Position numbers and translations under genes: made by a program
Notes under the pieces: model-generated
Databases searched by the model: none
What the model was told of the DNA's origin: nothing
The model's input: the letters and a program-made list of their open reading frames with translations, nothing else
Shown here: positions 53,083 to 63,624 of the stretch, in pieces
Position numbering within the stretch: position 1 is the first letter of the stretch
Layout: each line of letters opens with the position of its first letter
Assembly: GCA_051530055.1 (NCBI GenBank)
Contig: CM121341.1
Location: 13,330,001-13,394,000, forward strand
Source: Neoechinorhynchus agilis
Taxonomy: Eukaryota > Acanthocephala
Direction of reading: 5' to 3'
Length of the DNA: 64,000 nt

Positions 53083-53274
53083 CTAGTGAAGACGAGCACT
53101 TTCAATGCTAGAAATATAACGCCAACCAATCGTGATTCCCGGTATCGTAAAGTTTTGATTTGTCAAATGAGATTTAGATGACATTGTCGTCAAGGCGTCA
53201 CGAAAGCTCTGTTCCGATAAATTCGGCAGGACTATATCGCAATTATCGGCTACCCATTTAAACATTTCTCTCAT
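53083..53274 (-). CDS. Possible terminal exon, unidentified
   Basis: The minus strand reads MREMFKWVADNCDIVLPNLS, then RDALTTMSSKSHLTNQNFTI and PGITIGWRYIS, ending in TAG or TGA near 53083. Composition looks like folded protein rather than repeat. An upstream in-frame stop means it is a short gene or begins at a splice acceptor (TTAAG before the ATG region). No family recognised. Confidence 0.35.
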   Translation of the reverse strand: MREMFKWVADNCDIVLPNLSEQSFRDALTTMSSKSHLTNQNFTIPGITIGWRYISSIESARLH

Positions 53275-53848
53275 GTGCGCTTAAGTCCTCGTTAGTTTTC
53301 GAAATTAAGTTTCGTTTTTTTGAGCAACGAAAATTGCTTAAATCTGAAGTAATGAAAAGGTTCCTATTCTCCACACCTGATACTTGAGTATTTTGTATTG
53401 CTGCCATGAGTGTCATCGTGTGTTTTTTTCATTAAAAGAGCAATATTTTTGAACGCAGATGAACACTACTTTTTCGAAATTATTACGCTCTAAAACGTAG
53501 CTGATTCCGTGTGATTTTCGGAAAAATATTTTTCGTTCGCACGTCGATGCTGTTGTCCTCAAAGACAAGGATGCATCCGATAACAGCAACCAAAAACATG
53601 TTAGAGCGGAAATAAGGAACAGACTCATGGAGCGACGAAAGTTTGCCAGTGAGTTTGAGTTTCATTTTGTTCATTATTCAGGCATATCATCGATTGTTTC
53701 CCTCAAATTTTAGACCTTGAAGTCTGGTAAGCTCGTCTGGCATTGAACGAGCGAACTTTGTGTGCGAAATACAACCAAACACTTGTTGCTAAGGAACAAA
53801 CAATTCGTCTTTATAATCACCATTTTCTTGCTATTTCGTGGAAACCGA
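53275..53848. other. Intergenic, no gene seen
   Basis: Overlapping minus-strand ORFs (53413-53674) lack signatures. It contains the 5' leader of the next gene. Confidence 0.45.
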
Positions 53849-54373
53849 ATGGACGACTTCCTAGAAAGCGCCAATAGTGATCAAGATGGAGATAGTAGTT
53901 CGATTGAAAGCATATTCGAACGAATAAGTGTCTCTGAATTATGTGAGACGTTCGCTTCATCAATAGCTAAAGAAGACGATCAAATGCAAGATGAAGAAAG
54001 CTTGATTTCTATTGGAATGTTTGGATTATCTATTGAAGACGGATCTAAACGAGTTTCGAAATCCCGATCTGACGAGATTGGCGTTTTGAAAAATCAGAGC
54101 AACAATTATTCGGAGGCGAATGAGTTCGCACCGACAATTGATTATGGACAGAGGACCAGAGTGTTTCCGCGACGAGGTCGAAGACGTTTTCCTATGGGGT
54201 TTGAGATCGACGATGACGGGTGTAATTGTGATTTTCACCGAGAGGAAAGAGATGAGAAGCAAAAGAAAGAAGTAATGGAACAATTGGAGTTTGAAGCTTT
54301 GGATGAACGGGCAAAGTACCGGTGGCTCATGGATAGAGGTCTTATTAAATCATATGATGCAATGTACATGTGA
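53849..54373 (+). CDS. Unidentified acidic protein, 174 aa
   Basis: The ATG at 53849 gives MDDFLESANSDQDGDSSSIE, an acidic low-complexity N-terminus. A segment IFERISVSELCETFASSIAK follows, then a basic patch TRVFPRRGRRRFPMG and an acidic CNCDFHREERDEKQKK. A Glu/Leu-rich helical end (MEQLEFEALDERAKYRWLMD) closes it. An in-frame upstream ATG at 53762 would add a hydrophobic leader (FVFIITIFLLF), but the acidic start looks more natural. There are no known domains. The single open frame and coherent composition support a real gene. Confidence 0.55.
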   Translation: MDDFLESANSDQDGDSSSIESIFERISVSELCETFASSIAKEDDQMQDEESLISIGMFGLSIEDGSKRVSKSRSDEIGVLKNQSNNYSEANEFAPTIDYGQRTRVFPRRGRRRFPMGFEIDDDGCNCDFHREERDEKQKKEVMEQLEFEALDERAKYRWLMDRGLIKSYDAMYM

Positions 54374-56384
54374 AATAGATTACTTGCTTTTTATGAAAAT
54401 CTTGTGTATTTAAAGATTATAGAGGGAAAAGGCGTGCTTGGTATTATGCATATGAGCCATTCATTGCTTAACGTTACTTTTAGCCATTGATCAGTGTTTG
54501 TTGCAATTACATCAATTTTAAAAATCATGTGAATTACTACGTGATTTCTTAGCCGCATGATAAAGTTTTCTTTTAAATGGACACCTAAGCCTTTGTAATG
54601 ACAAAAAGAAAATCTTTATTTCGGAGCTCTCGACGTCACACGGCTTTTTTTTCAGAAATCTACAAAGGTTTCTAGTTAGTCAGGTCACTGACTTAAGTTG
54701 GTATCGCAAACCGCGCCGTAGAAGCATAGTCATCCATCGAGATATCTATCATCTTTTTTGGACAATGAAACAGGAAATTTTGTTCATCGTCACTAATAGA
54801 GAATTGATGCAATTTTCGCTGAATTGGCAAAATTGAACGTCCTTTGCTTGAACGTTTGAACGAAACACGTTCGCAACGCACTGAATCCGGACGCAAAATC
54901 ATGGCCACACCATGGAAAAGCATCACTCAAAGCTCCATAGCGACGAACGCGAAGGATTCGGTGAAGCCATCGCCGATGCACTAATATCTCAGACAGTTGG
55001 AAGGGGAGGGCGAGCCAGAGTTTTGGGCATCAGCTCGACAAAAGCTTCAGAACTTCTCAGCAGCCTCAACGAATTTTCCACGCTTCAATGTCGTTACTTT
55101 AACACACTCTTCACATCTTCATGCATTCTTGTAAATTCTTGAGAAAGATGTAAGATGCCGAAAGCTCAGAAATAAAGATTTTCGTTATGTTAACCAAGAA
55201 ATCTAATGTTGGCTTTTCAGGACAAAGTCAAACAATAATGCTGAGGACTTTGTAAAGCAATTGTTCAATTTGTTGTTGGAAAATTTTTAACCAATCAACA
55301 GTAGTCTTGAATTTTATTAACAAATATGCATTCTTTAAAACGTGTTGGATTCCTCCACAAAAATAATAATCGTGTTGGAATTGCGAATTGATTTCAAATG
55401 CAAATTAACGGATACATTATTTGTGTTTTCAGATTACCGATTTTTTAAGCTTGATTTTATATGGTGAATTCTAGGTCATTCGGTTTCCAAATAGTCCTAA
55501 AATGTACGACATAGAATCGCGCAAAACTTTAAGCGATCAATATCAATCACTGAAACAATATGGGTGAGTGTTGTTGATATCAACATCTACACCTGGGCAC
55601 GAACAACCGACTGAGCTGAGAAAACCAAGCAATGGAGCGAAAGTTAATCTGGCATTTGTAAGACAAAAAAGGAACCCTGCTTGTCAATCCCATCTCCTCT
55701 CTGACCCTATAGTTTCCTTCAAATAAATTGTTTGTTGTTGATATCAATAGGAAATTTAATCATTTTTCGGCAAAAGTAAAAATGCCCAATCATTAATCGA
55801 AGGTAACGTAAGCTTATGCCAATCACTCTAACAGTATGGCGAGTCTTCGGCACTTGGCGAACATTTCAAGGATCTTAAATAAATCTTGGTTTTATGCGAC
55901 GAAAACCAGCTTTTTCTCAATTCGGTTATAGCGATGGTAGAACTTACACTAGGAGGAAATAAAGATTCTGACTTTGAGAATCGAAAAATCTATTCAATAG
56001 GAATCGATTCGTCGATTTAATATCCCTTAAGGAAACCTATGAATTCCTTGGGCATTCCATATTCTACTTTTCCTCGGATATGCAAGGTACTTTTAACAAA
56101 TCGTGAGAGAATGGAGCGTCCAGAGTGAGTTGGAAGCGATCAGTCTTTTAAACGGATACTTGAATCGATTATAAAACGATTTACAAGGTCCGTTCTCATT
56201 GGTATAATCTTCCACGGCAGTAATCAGCCTAGATCGTCGGACGAAATTAAAATATAAACACGTGAATGCGGTCTCGGTCTCCTTACTTTTAAAATAGCCT
56301 CTCGTGGATACCACTCTCAAGGTAACGAGTGCTCGGTGTTCATGCTTGTTACTTCTTCGTTTGTACATTCCGTAGTTGTGCTGA
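54374..56384. other. Uncertain region: possible minus-strand exon, otherwise no gene
   Basis: At 54693-54926 the minus strand is open (MLFHGVAMILRPDSVRCERV ... MIDISMDDYASTARFAIPT) and at 54912-55142 the plus strand is open (MEKHHSKLHSDEREGFGEAI). They overlap slightly and at most one need be real; the minus one reads more like protein. From 55143 to 56384 there is only AT-rich sequence with two copies of a TGTTGTTGATATCAA motif (near 55570 and 55735). Confidence 0.35.
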
Positions 56385-56545
56385 TCCCATTTAGGGCCAA
56401 CTGGTTCGAATCCGTTACCACCGATGACACACATCAAAAGGGATGAAATACTGCTGAAAGGAAAAAACTCACCGATGAGTTCCGCCTCCCCGAGAGGTAT
56501 CTGAGAATCCGGAGGAATGTACGAACTTATAACCTTACGATTTTG
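56385..56545 (+). repeat. tRNA-derived SINE, copy 2
   Basis: GGTTCGAATCC at 56403-56413 is a perfect B-box. The body (ACTCACCGATGAGTTCCGCC, then TCCCCGAGAGGTATCTGAGA, then ACTTATAACC) aligns with the minus strand of 4236-4405. The A-box half is lost or changed here, complementing copy 1. The minus-strand ORF 56093-56551 that spans it is a by-product. Confidence 0.6.
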
Positions 56546-56821
56546 GGGCATTGAGCGCAGACCAGCGCTTCTCAGACCGAAATCGGTGGACTGTGTGTGT
56601 CCATTTGGCCGTGTATGGAAAAACTAATCTTAAACATATCTACCGAGGAACAATGTGTTTACGATTCATCGGAGTATCTTAGCAGGCCCAGTTCTATGGA
56701 GCGAAACGAATTTAAGTAATTATTCTTTCTTTGTGGGAAGAAATGACCTTACAAGCAACGAATTGGGCCACAAGTCGATATGTGAGGTATCGGGGAATGT
56801 GATTGGAATTATTGTTTAGGT
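56546..56821. other. Intergenic, no feature seen
   Basis: Nothing supportable. Confidence 0.4.
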
Positions 56822-56965
56822 CTACACCCGGTAAATGATTATTTATTAAAGACGTTCTGCGAACCTCGTCGGGTTCATCATCAGTTTTTTCTTACTGATA
56901 GTGGCTGATGAATCCGACGAGGTTGGAAACGTCTTTAAGAAAAAATTATTTACCGGGTGATGACT
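56822..56965. repeat. PLE-type fold-back with hammerhead-like cores
   Basis: The left arm (ACACCCGGTAAATGATTATT, then AAAGACGTTC, then GAACCTCGTCGGGTTCATC) and right arm (GATGAATCCGACGAGGTTGG, then AAACGTCTTT, then ATTTACCGGGTGATG) are inverted copies around a roughly 20-base loop. CTGATGA followed by CCGACGAGGTTGG and AAAC on the plus strand, and its partner on the minus strand, resemble the hammerhead core. Confidence 0.7.
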
Positions 56966-58455
56966 TCTAAATAATACTTCGGGAAATACTCTATAAAAAC
57001 AAATTCATGTGGTTATTATAAAACACGATTTGATCGTGTTCATATTTTCTTGATTTTATGTCTTTAAATTACAAACTTTCTATATTTATGCACAGAACAG
57101 ACCAAATCAATTGATAAATTTCTAAATAAGTCCCACCGAATGAAATATGGCAGTTTGGTATCAAATGGTTCAATTTATTCCGTTTGATTCATGCCTCTTA
57201 GTCGACTTTCAAGAATATAAATTTTGTTTTTAGTTTACCGAAGAGTACGGTTAAAATGAAAATAGCTTTATATTATAGATGTTATTATTTTCTACGGAAA
57301 TCCATTTTAGACATACTAAAGGCCGTCAAAAACGCTTCTAGCATTTTTATCAAAATTGTTTCAACAAATTTATTAAGGCGTTCTATGTGGCCCACACTTT
57401 TATTCCTGCTGTTGATATGACGGCGAAAAATTGAAGGATTTTATTAGGTCCGATATTTCGACGCACAATCTTGTACGCCTTCATCAATGTTATTAAAGTG
57501 TTTTATCCGCACTTGAACGTGGCCAAATAAATTAGTTAAAAATATTCCGCTATATAATCTTCAAAAACTTTTATTTTTAGATTCACACAAACGTATTTGG
57601 TGATTTTAAAGGAGAAGAGAGTTATGACTGAACGCTAAAATTAGAATAACTTGCGATTGGAGACCTGGCGTCCCCTTCACATTTTAAGAAATTTGTGCTT
57701 CCCGTGTCAGACAGGTCGTTCTTGTACTCGATTTAAGCAGTTGGAGCTATCAGTAGAAAACGTCGGGAGGAAAATAAACGAATGATTGACTCGGAGTTCT
57801 TAAATTTTCAAGAGAAATGGACAAATTTGTTCTTTTTTCGTATAATAAGACGAGAAACCGCCGTGCCTCATCTGCAAGAAGAGGAGTTTGCTTCAGGAAG
57901 AGAAGATCGCCAAGTTGCGTGAAGAGGTTTCATGGCTTAAGAAAACTGTTCAATAAACGACGAAAACGAAGCAGCAATTCGAACGAGTTTTCGAATGGCC
58001 CACATATTGACCAAACCATTTCAATTCTCAAAGAAAATCCATATTCAAAGTATTCGCATGCGCTGTAACCCGCGAAATTTACATCAAAGGCTCGCGTATT
58101 TGGGCACCACTGTTGTAGATGATTGATTCGGACTCCACGAGTTCTTTCAAACATTTGGACTCATGCATAGTCAATGGAACGAGCGAGTTTCTCAAGCGTC
58201 ACATTATCCGAGAAGCTCCTATGACTCTACTGATGAATCCTCCGTAGACTAAGCCGTTAATTTAAAGTCCCTCGGCTCTTCCATTACATCTCATAATTAA
58301 AGTTTAAACAACAATGTTTAACCATTTCTCGTATTCTTGAGTCCCTGAGACAGTTGTCGGCTGGCACAATACCTCTGGGGACCTAACTGAGAAATAGACG
58401 AATAATCTTTTGGGAATATAATTTTAGAAAGAGAAATTAAGTAAAATCCTTCAGA
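56966..58455. other. Mostly repeat-derived; PLE end and a possible exon
   Basis: At 57456-57487 on the minus strand, TTGATGA, a GGCG/CGTC-type stem and GAAATATCGG mark another PLE end. Near 57855-57952 the plus strand reads CLICKKRSLLQEEKIAKLRE then VSWLKKTVQ and stops, which could be a coiled-coil C-terminal exon; another frame over the same bases is very basic. I cannot assign a gene. Confidence 0.35.
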
Positions 58456-59246
58456 AGATATCGAAGGATTCCGATAATCCATGTCCCCGATTTTGTGACT
58501 GAGTGTGAAGAGGAATATTTATTGTCTCGAGTCAGCAATGTGGAACGGACTAGATGGGTGTATCTATTGAAACGTCGACTTCAAAACCTTGGTGAGTTTA
58601 TCTTTTTTAAATTACATTTCTAGTTGAGGACAAAGGTGCTCGTGCGTATTTGATTCCATTGGTCAATCGTATAAGCGATTTGGATGTATTTGACGGACAC
58701 CGTTCGAATTGTTGTCGTATCAATGAGTATTCAAAAGGTCATCCGTGCGTATCGACGATATGTGGCGATGGGTAAAAATTATATATCAAAGAATCACTTT
58801 AATTGAAATATTTCGTCCAATCACGCTGGGCTTCTTCAGTCAATCATCCAGTGTGATTGGACGAAATATTTCAATTAAAGTGATTCTTGGATGTATAATT
58901 TTTCCCATCTTTAACGTATCGACGATATCGCTCGGAGCACCGACATTAATTAACTATTATGAACCTATTTTGGACGACGTGTTCATTAGTTATAGAGACC
59001 GGTATTTCAGATAGGTTTGTTTAAATAACAAGAAGTCTGTTTGTGGTCCAGGAAGAGATGTAGACCCTCGACATGCACGGAATTAACGAGCTCCATTCAA
59101 AGACGATCTCAGAAGATGTATTGAACAGAAAGGAAACCCAGTTGCAAGTTGGTGATGTGGTCGATCGGTCCAAGACGAGTGATTCGTTAACGTTCCATCA
59201 TGCGCTGGGAAAAGATATGAAGATTTTGGCCGTGAATTGCGCGTGA
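58456..59246 (+). CDS. ALKBH6: ALKBH6-like 2OG-Fe(II) dioxygenase, interrupted and possibly inactive
   Basis: ALKBH6 is an AlkB-family nucleic-acid dioxygenase homologue. The exon 58474-58591 reads HVPDFVTECEEEYLLSRVSN then RRLQNL (human [20 protein letters not shown] and GRKLQNW). After a 32-nt intron, PLVNRISDLDVFDG and CCRINEYSKGHPCVSTI follow. A 167-bp insertion bounded by the 14-bp repeat CGTATCGACGATAT (58748-58761 and 58915-58928) comes next, then VSTISLGAPTLINYYEPILDD. The last exon carries LDMHGINELHSKTISEDVLN (human LLHGIAAARVDAL). The frame is restored exactly if the insertion plus one repeat is removed. The segment with the iron-binding HxD (human MPHEDGP) is missing between KGH and VSTI. 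No first exon was found. It is either a diverged or inactive enzyme or a decaying gene. Confidence 0.65.
58762..58914. mobile_element. PLE-like fold-back inserted in ALKBH6 with target duplication
   Basis: The inverted arms GATGGGTAAAAATTATATA ... AATCACTTTAATTG, then AAATATTTCGTCCAATCAC, and their reverse complements enclose a short centre. The minus strand at 58811-58839 has CTGAAGA, AGCCCAGC... and GAAA (hammerhead-like). The 14-bp direct repeat CGTATCGACGATAT flanks it. Confidence 0.8.
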
Positions 59247-59541
59247 ACTAAGAAACGCAAAATCTCTTTGGTGGTCTAAAACAAAGGCTGCTGTTCCATT
59301 TAAAACACAGCCAACTAAAAACAATGAGCAATGTTGAATGCTCATATGGCAAAAGGGAATACTTTGGCGTAAAGTTCAAATTAGCTATTTCTCTCGCTAT
59401 AGAATTTCTTCGGATATGTCGACTAGTTGCCAAGTGGTGCGTTTTTTGTGGAACTACGCGAGAGAGAGTTTAAAAGGTTGAGGCAGAGAGACAAGCCACA
59501 CACATTTTTTTCTATCTTTAGCGTGAAATTGAAGTTCTAAA
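59247..59541. other. Intergenic, no gene seen
   Basis: A minus-strand ORF (59248-59433) has no recognisable signature. Confidence 0.4.
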
Positions 59542-59787
59542 CGGAAAATATTTGAGAAACCGTAATAATGCAAAAAAACCATCGTTCTTAACAATTTTTG
59601 GACGTTTTAAGATTTTTTGTTAACATTTCGATTCCTTGTTCCCCAATTTTTCAATTTGGATTTTTTGGTTTCACCGTCGACTAAAAACGTTTTATTGAAT
59701 AAATAAAAAAGAAAATTGTATGGGTTATTGAGCTAAAATTTATATTTTCCATTGGCAACGTAATTTTTTTATGCATTCTTGTCACTT
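59542..59787. repeat. Isolated diverged monomer of the 269-bp satellite
   Basis: Starts CGGAAAATATTTGAGAAACC and continues GTAATAATGC, then AACATTTCGATTCCTTGTTC, then TTTTATTGAATAAA, in the same order as the array at 46304-49577, 10 kb away. Either a dispersed seed or an escapee of the array. Confidence 0.85.
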
Positions 59788-60761
59788 TTTGTCTGATTGT
59801 CGCTTGGATAATGTTATATTTTATGCTTTATAAGTTGAGCATCGTTTTTTCATGTAACATCGCTTATTCTTCAGTTTAGTTTTTATGAATTTCGAAGGCG
59901 ACTCATTTTAATTCACTGTTTGATTTTTTGTTTAAAGTTCCTTTATCATCGCAGGACTAAGAAGATTGCATATCCATAAACGGTAGAATGGCATCATTTA
60001 CCAAGTGGAAAAATGACTTCCATCAAACGTCTTTTGATAAATTTACAGCCTAAATAATTTTGCTAACGTCCGCATCAGCTGCCACATCAAACAAACATTA
60101 TTCTATGGGATCTTCCCCCCCCTCCCGTTTGCTTGTGGATTCACAAATCAAGCTCGTATAAAAGTGATCTGCTGATTTTTTATGATCCGCTATTGCCCCA
60201 TTAAAGACTCTCGTTTAGATTAACATCGCAAGTTTATTTCCATATTGCAAGACTATGGTTTTCCGTATATCACACCAAGAACTCGCACTCGGGATTTGGT
60301 GGATTCTTTTGCGAGAAGGTAGAAGTTGTTGTTATTTCGGGAGAGGAGGGAGCGTGAGAGTGGGGCAGTTTCAATTTTTGTTAAAACTATTTCCTTGAAC
60401 GTTTTGAAAAATGTAAAGCTTGAAGATTATTCTGATGTTTGTTCATGGCCGAAAAATTGAATGAGTTTTATTAAATCCGATATTTCGGAAGCGCGCAATT
60501 TCGTTAGTAAAAAAATCCTCTAATTTTTTAGAACCAAACCTGTTTATGACGATGCATCATTATTGTTTTCGATCGGTTTAAGATTTATACATACGTCACA
60601 AGTGATAGTGAGAGAATTGGTTTTAATGGGTGGAAATGTATCGGCGATGATCAATATGTCCGATAGGTAAGTTGACGTCACTTTTCTGGAAGAATCGACA
60701 GATTCGCAGTCGTGTCACTGCGACAAATTATTCTCGCTTCTTCGCTTTTTCTCGCTCTAGC
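59788..60761. other. Intergenic, with a decayed PLE end
   Basis: At 60483-60507 the minus strand has CTAACGA, an imperfect stem, and GAAATATCGG, a weak version of the PLE 3' end motif. The final bases before the next gene, CGCTCTAGC, could be a splice acceptor for a 5'-UTR intron or spliced leader. Confidence 0.45.
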
Positions 60762-63624
60762 ATGGATCAAAGTGAAAGTCAAGGGAATGTTGAATCGTCC
60801 AATAATCGGGATGAACTCTACCCAATCGCAGTGCTCATCGATGAACTCAGAAATGAGGATTTGCAGCTTAAACTGAATAGTATTCGAGGAATATCCACAA
60901 TCGCAGCCGCACTTGGACCAGAGAGAACTCGGGCTGAACTTATGCCTTTCCTTTCCGATTCCGTCTACGATGACGATGAAGTTCTTCTCATTTTGGCCGA
61001 ACAACTCGCGAAATTCGTTCCTTATGTCGGAGGAGAAGAATTCGTCCATGTCCTCTTGCCACCTTTGGAGAACCTAAGCCAAGTGTGCGCTTTTTTTAAC
61101 AACCTACTTAGAATGCCATCATTGGCTCCATTTTAATTGTAGATTCAAAACTTATTTTTTTGAATGAAATACTTCTTTCTAGTTATTTCATAAGATGCAG
61201 TTTGCTGAACTTGGGTTTATTTTCACACACTCACATAAATCGCATCAATGAATTCAAAAAAGTATTTAAAAGTGCGAGTCATTTCTTGTTCGAAATAGTT
61301 TTTAACCGGTTAAGTATCTTCACCACAATTCTAACTTTTGTTTGGTGATTGAGAAAATAGAGATTAAATGTATTAATTCCTGCCTACATTTACGACCTAA
61401 AGAAGTCCGACGATACTCATGAAATATTGTGAAAAGGAATTTAAATATTTAATCTCTATTTTTCTTAATCACTGAACAAAATAAAATTTTCCTTGCAAAC
61501 ATTTTTGTTAAATATTAAATCATTTTTCGTAGTTTTGCCACCAGTTTGGATTTAAAAATTCACCGATTTATTTCTGACAGTTTCACGTCGGTCAGTAATA
61601 AATTAGTTTGAAGATTAAGTTGTTCACATTGAAACGATGAAATTTTTTATTGAAAATTACAAGTTTTGGAAGGCAATGTTCTGTGGAGCCGCGGTTTTTC
61701 TCACGCTGACAGCATTCCCTCGTTGTACTGCGAGGGAGATGTTTTGTCTTAGGAATGCTGTCGCACGCGGGTCCCTTTTCAACGGTTCATATTGGTTGTT
61801 TTCTGGCGGAGAAATTAAAATGATATTTTAAAATAAAATCATTTTAAATTCTCCGCCAGAAAACAACCAATAAATTAGTAAAAGTTTAAATCCGGAGGGG
61901 TGGTAAAACTGAAAAAAGAAAGTATATGACAAAAATCCAAGACATTGAAATTAATTTCTCTTATTATGCATTGACCTAAACATTTAAACATCAAAGCCGT
62001 AACGTTATTTTTGAATCTGCTCAGAAGACATTCTTGCTCGCTACTCGCCCACTTTGTAAACGAAAAAAAGCGAACTCTGAGCGAATGTCACACCGAGGAG
62101 ACGCTGGTAAGGAACAAAGCTGTTGAAGCTTTGTGTACCCTTAGTGCATCTCACTCTGCCTTCGATCTAGAAAACTATTTCTTACCCATGATAATGCGTC
62201 TTACGCGTGGAGACTGGTTTACATCTCGAGCATCAGCATCCGGTCTCCTTTGTTGTTGCTACAAACGACTTGGACCTGAACACCAAGCTCAGATCAGGAA
62301 CACATTTCGACATCTTTGCTCGGACGAGACTCCCATGGTTCGTCGGACCGCAGCGGATAAACTCAGTGATTTGGCTGCTATAGTCGGCGAGGATTACATC
62401 AAATCGGATCTATTACCCATGTTCAATGCACTAATAAGTGATGAACACGATTCGGTCCGCGTGCTTGCAGCCGAATCCGGAACCCGAATGACGGCGTTTG
62501 TGTCAAAATCTGACGTGGAGGCGTATCTTCTCCCTACTCTTAAAAACGCAGTTGATGATAAATCATGGAGGGTTAGGTACACCATGTCCGAGCGATTGAT
62601 TGAACTATCAAGACGCATCAGCCAGGATTTAGTGGTCACGGATATACTTCCTGCCTTTCGACAACTACTGTCAGACTCTGAGGCTGAAGTAAGGTCGTCG
62701 TCCGCTAACAAGCTCAAAGAATTCTGTGAGCTCTTGCCGGATAATCAAAGGAGTCAATTGGTTGTTTCAGAGATTATCCCAGTGATCACACCCTTAGTCA
62801 ATGATGCAAATCAACATGTCAAAACATCTCTTGCTTTCTCCTTAATGGGTCTTGCCCCTTTAGTCGGAAAAGACAATACCGTGGAACACCTTCTTCCTCT
62901 TATACTCGTACAACTCAAAGATGAATGCCCTGAAGTACGGCTAAACGTCATATCTAATCTCAAATGTCTCAATAAAATGATCGGAGTCACCCATCTATCA
63001 GGAAGTCTTTTGCCGGCAATAGTTGAACTCGCTGAAGACACGAAATGGCGAGTACGACTCGCTATTATAGAATTTACGCCTCTTCTCGCGGACGAACTCG
63101 GTCTGGAGTTCTTTAATGAACGTCTTAATGCGTTGTGTATGACTTGGCTAAAAGATCCAGTATTTGCTATTCGCGAAGCAGCCCAATCGAATCTTAAAAC
63201 ATTTGCAGGTTTCTTCGGTTGGGACTGGATCGAATCAACCGTATTGCCGCGAATCGTGCAACTTCAAAATGACGTGAACTATCTTTACCGTAGTAGTGCT
63301 CTGGCATGTCTAAAGGTACTAGCCGAGTGCGTGGCAAGAAATCAAGTTATGGATTTCATTTGCCCGCTCATAGTTCAAATGGCTGATGATAAAGTCGCCA
63401 ATATTCGATTTGGGGTTTGTAAATGCCTAAAAACAATCAAACCGTTCGTTGATGATTCGTATTGGACGAGCAAACTCCTTCCTGTACTTGGTAGGCTAGT
63501 CAATGACCAGGACGTGGATGTCAGGTATTATGCCAATGATGCTAGCGATACCGTTCAACAACAGGAATCAAACTCTCACACAAACATGCATCAGATGATG
63601 GACGTCGAAATGACTGCGTCGTAG
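60762..63624 (+). CDS. PPP2R1A: PP2A 65-kDa scaffold (A) subunit, HEAT-repeat protein
   Basis: The structural subunit that joins the PP2A catalytic subunit to regulatory B subunits. Exons 60762-61082 and 62071-63624 give about 624 aa (human 589). Tandem HEAT repeats run the whole length. Family signatures: [114 protein letters not shown] and [13 protein letters not shown]. The extra length is mainly at both ends. The 988-nt intron falls between HEAT 2 and 3; the canonical join (CAA/GTGTGC ... AAAAAAAG/CGAACT) keeps frame but adds about 8 residues relative to the family. Joining instead at the AGC shared by both sides would add only about 2. Confidence 0.93.
61791..61871. repeat. Near-perfect 81-bp palindrome in the PP2A intron
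   Basis: ATTGGTTGTTTTCTGGCGGA and its reverse complement TCCGCCAGAAAACAACCAAT bound about 40 AT-rich bases that also pair (AAATGATATTTT/AAAATAAAATCATTT). The sequence after it (AAATTAGTAAAAGTT, GGGGTGG) recurs at 44039-44095. Probably a MITE or PLE fold-back. Confidence 0.85.

Noticed and set aside
56093-56551. 152-aa minus-strand ORF
   Set aside because: Part of it is the reverse of a SINE whose B-box and body define the feature better. The rest has no signature.
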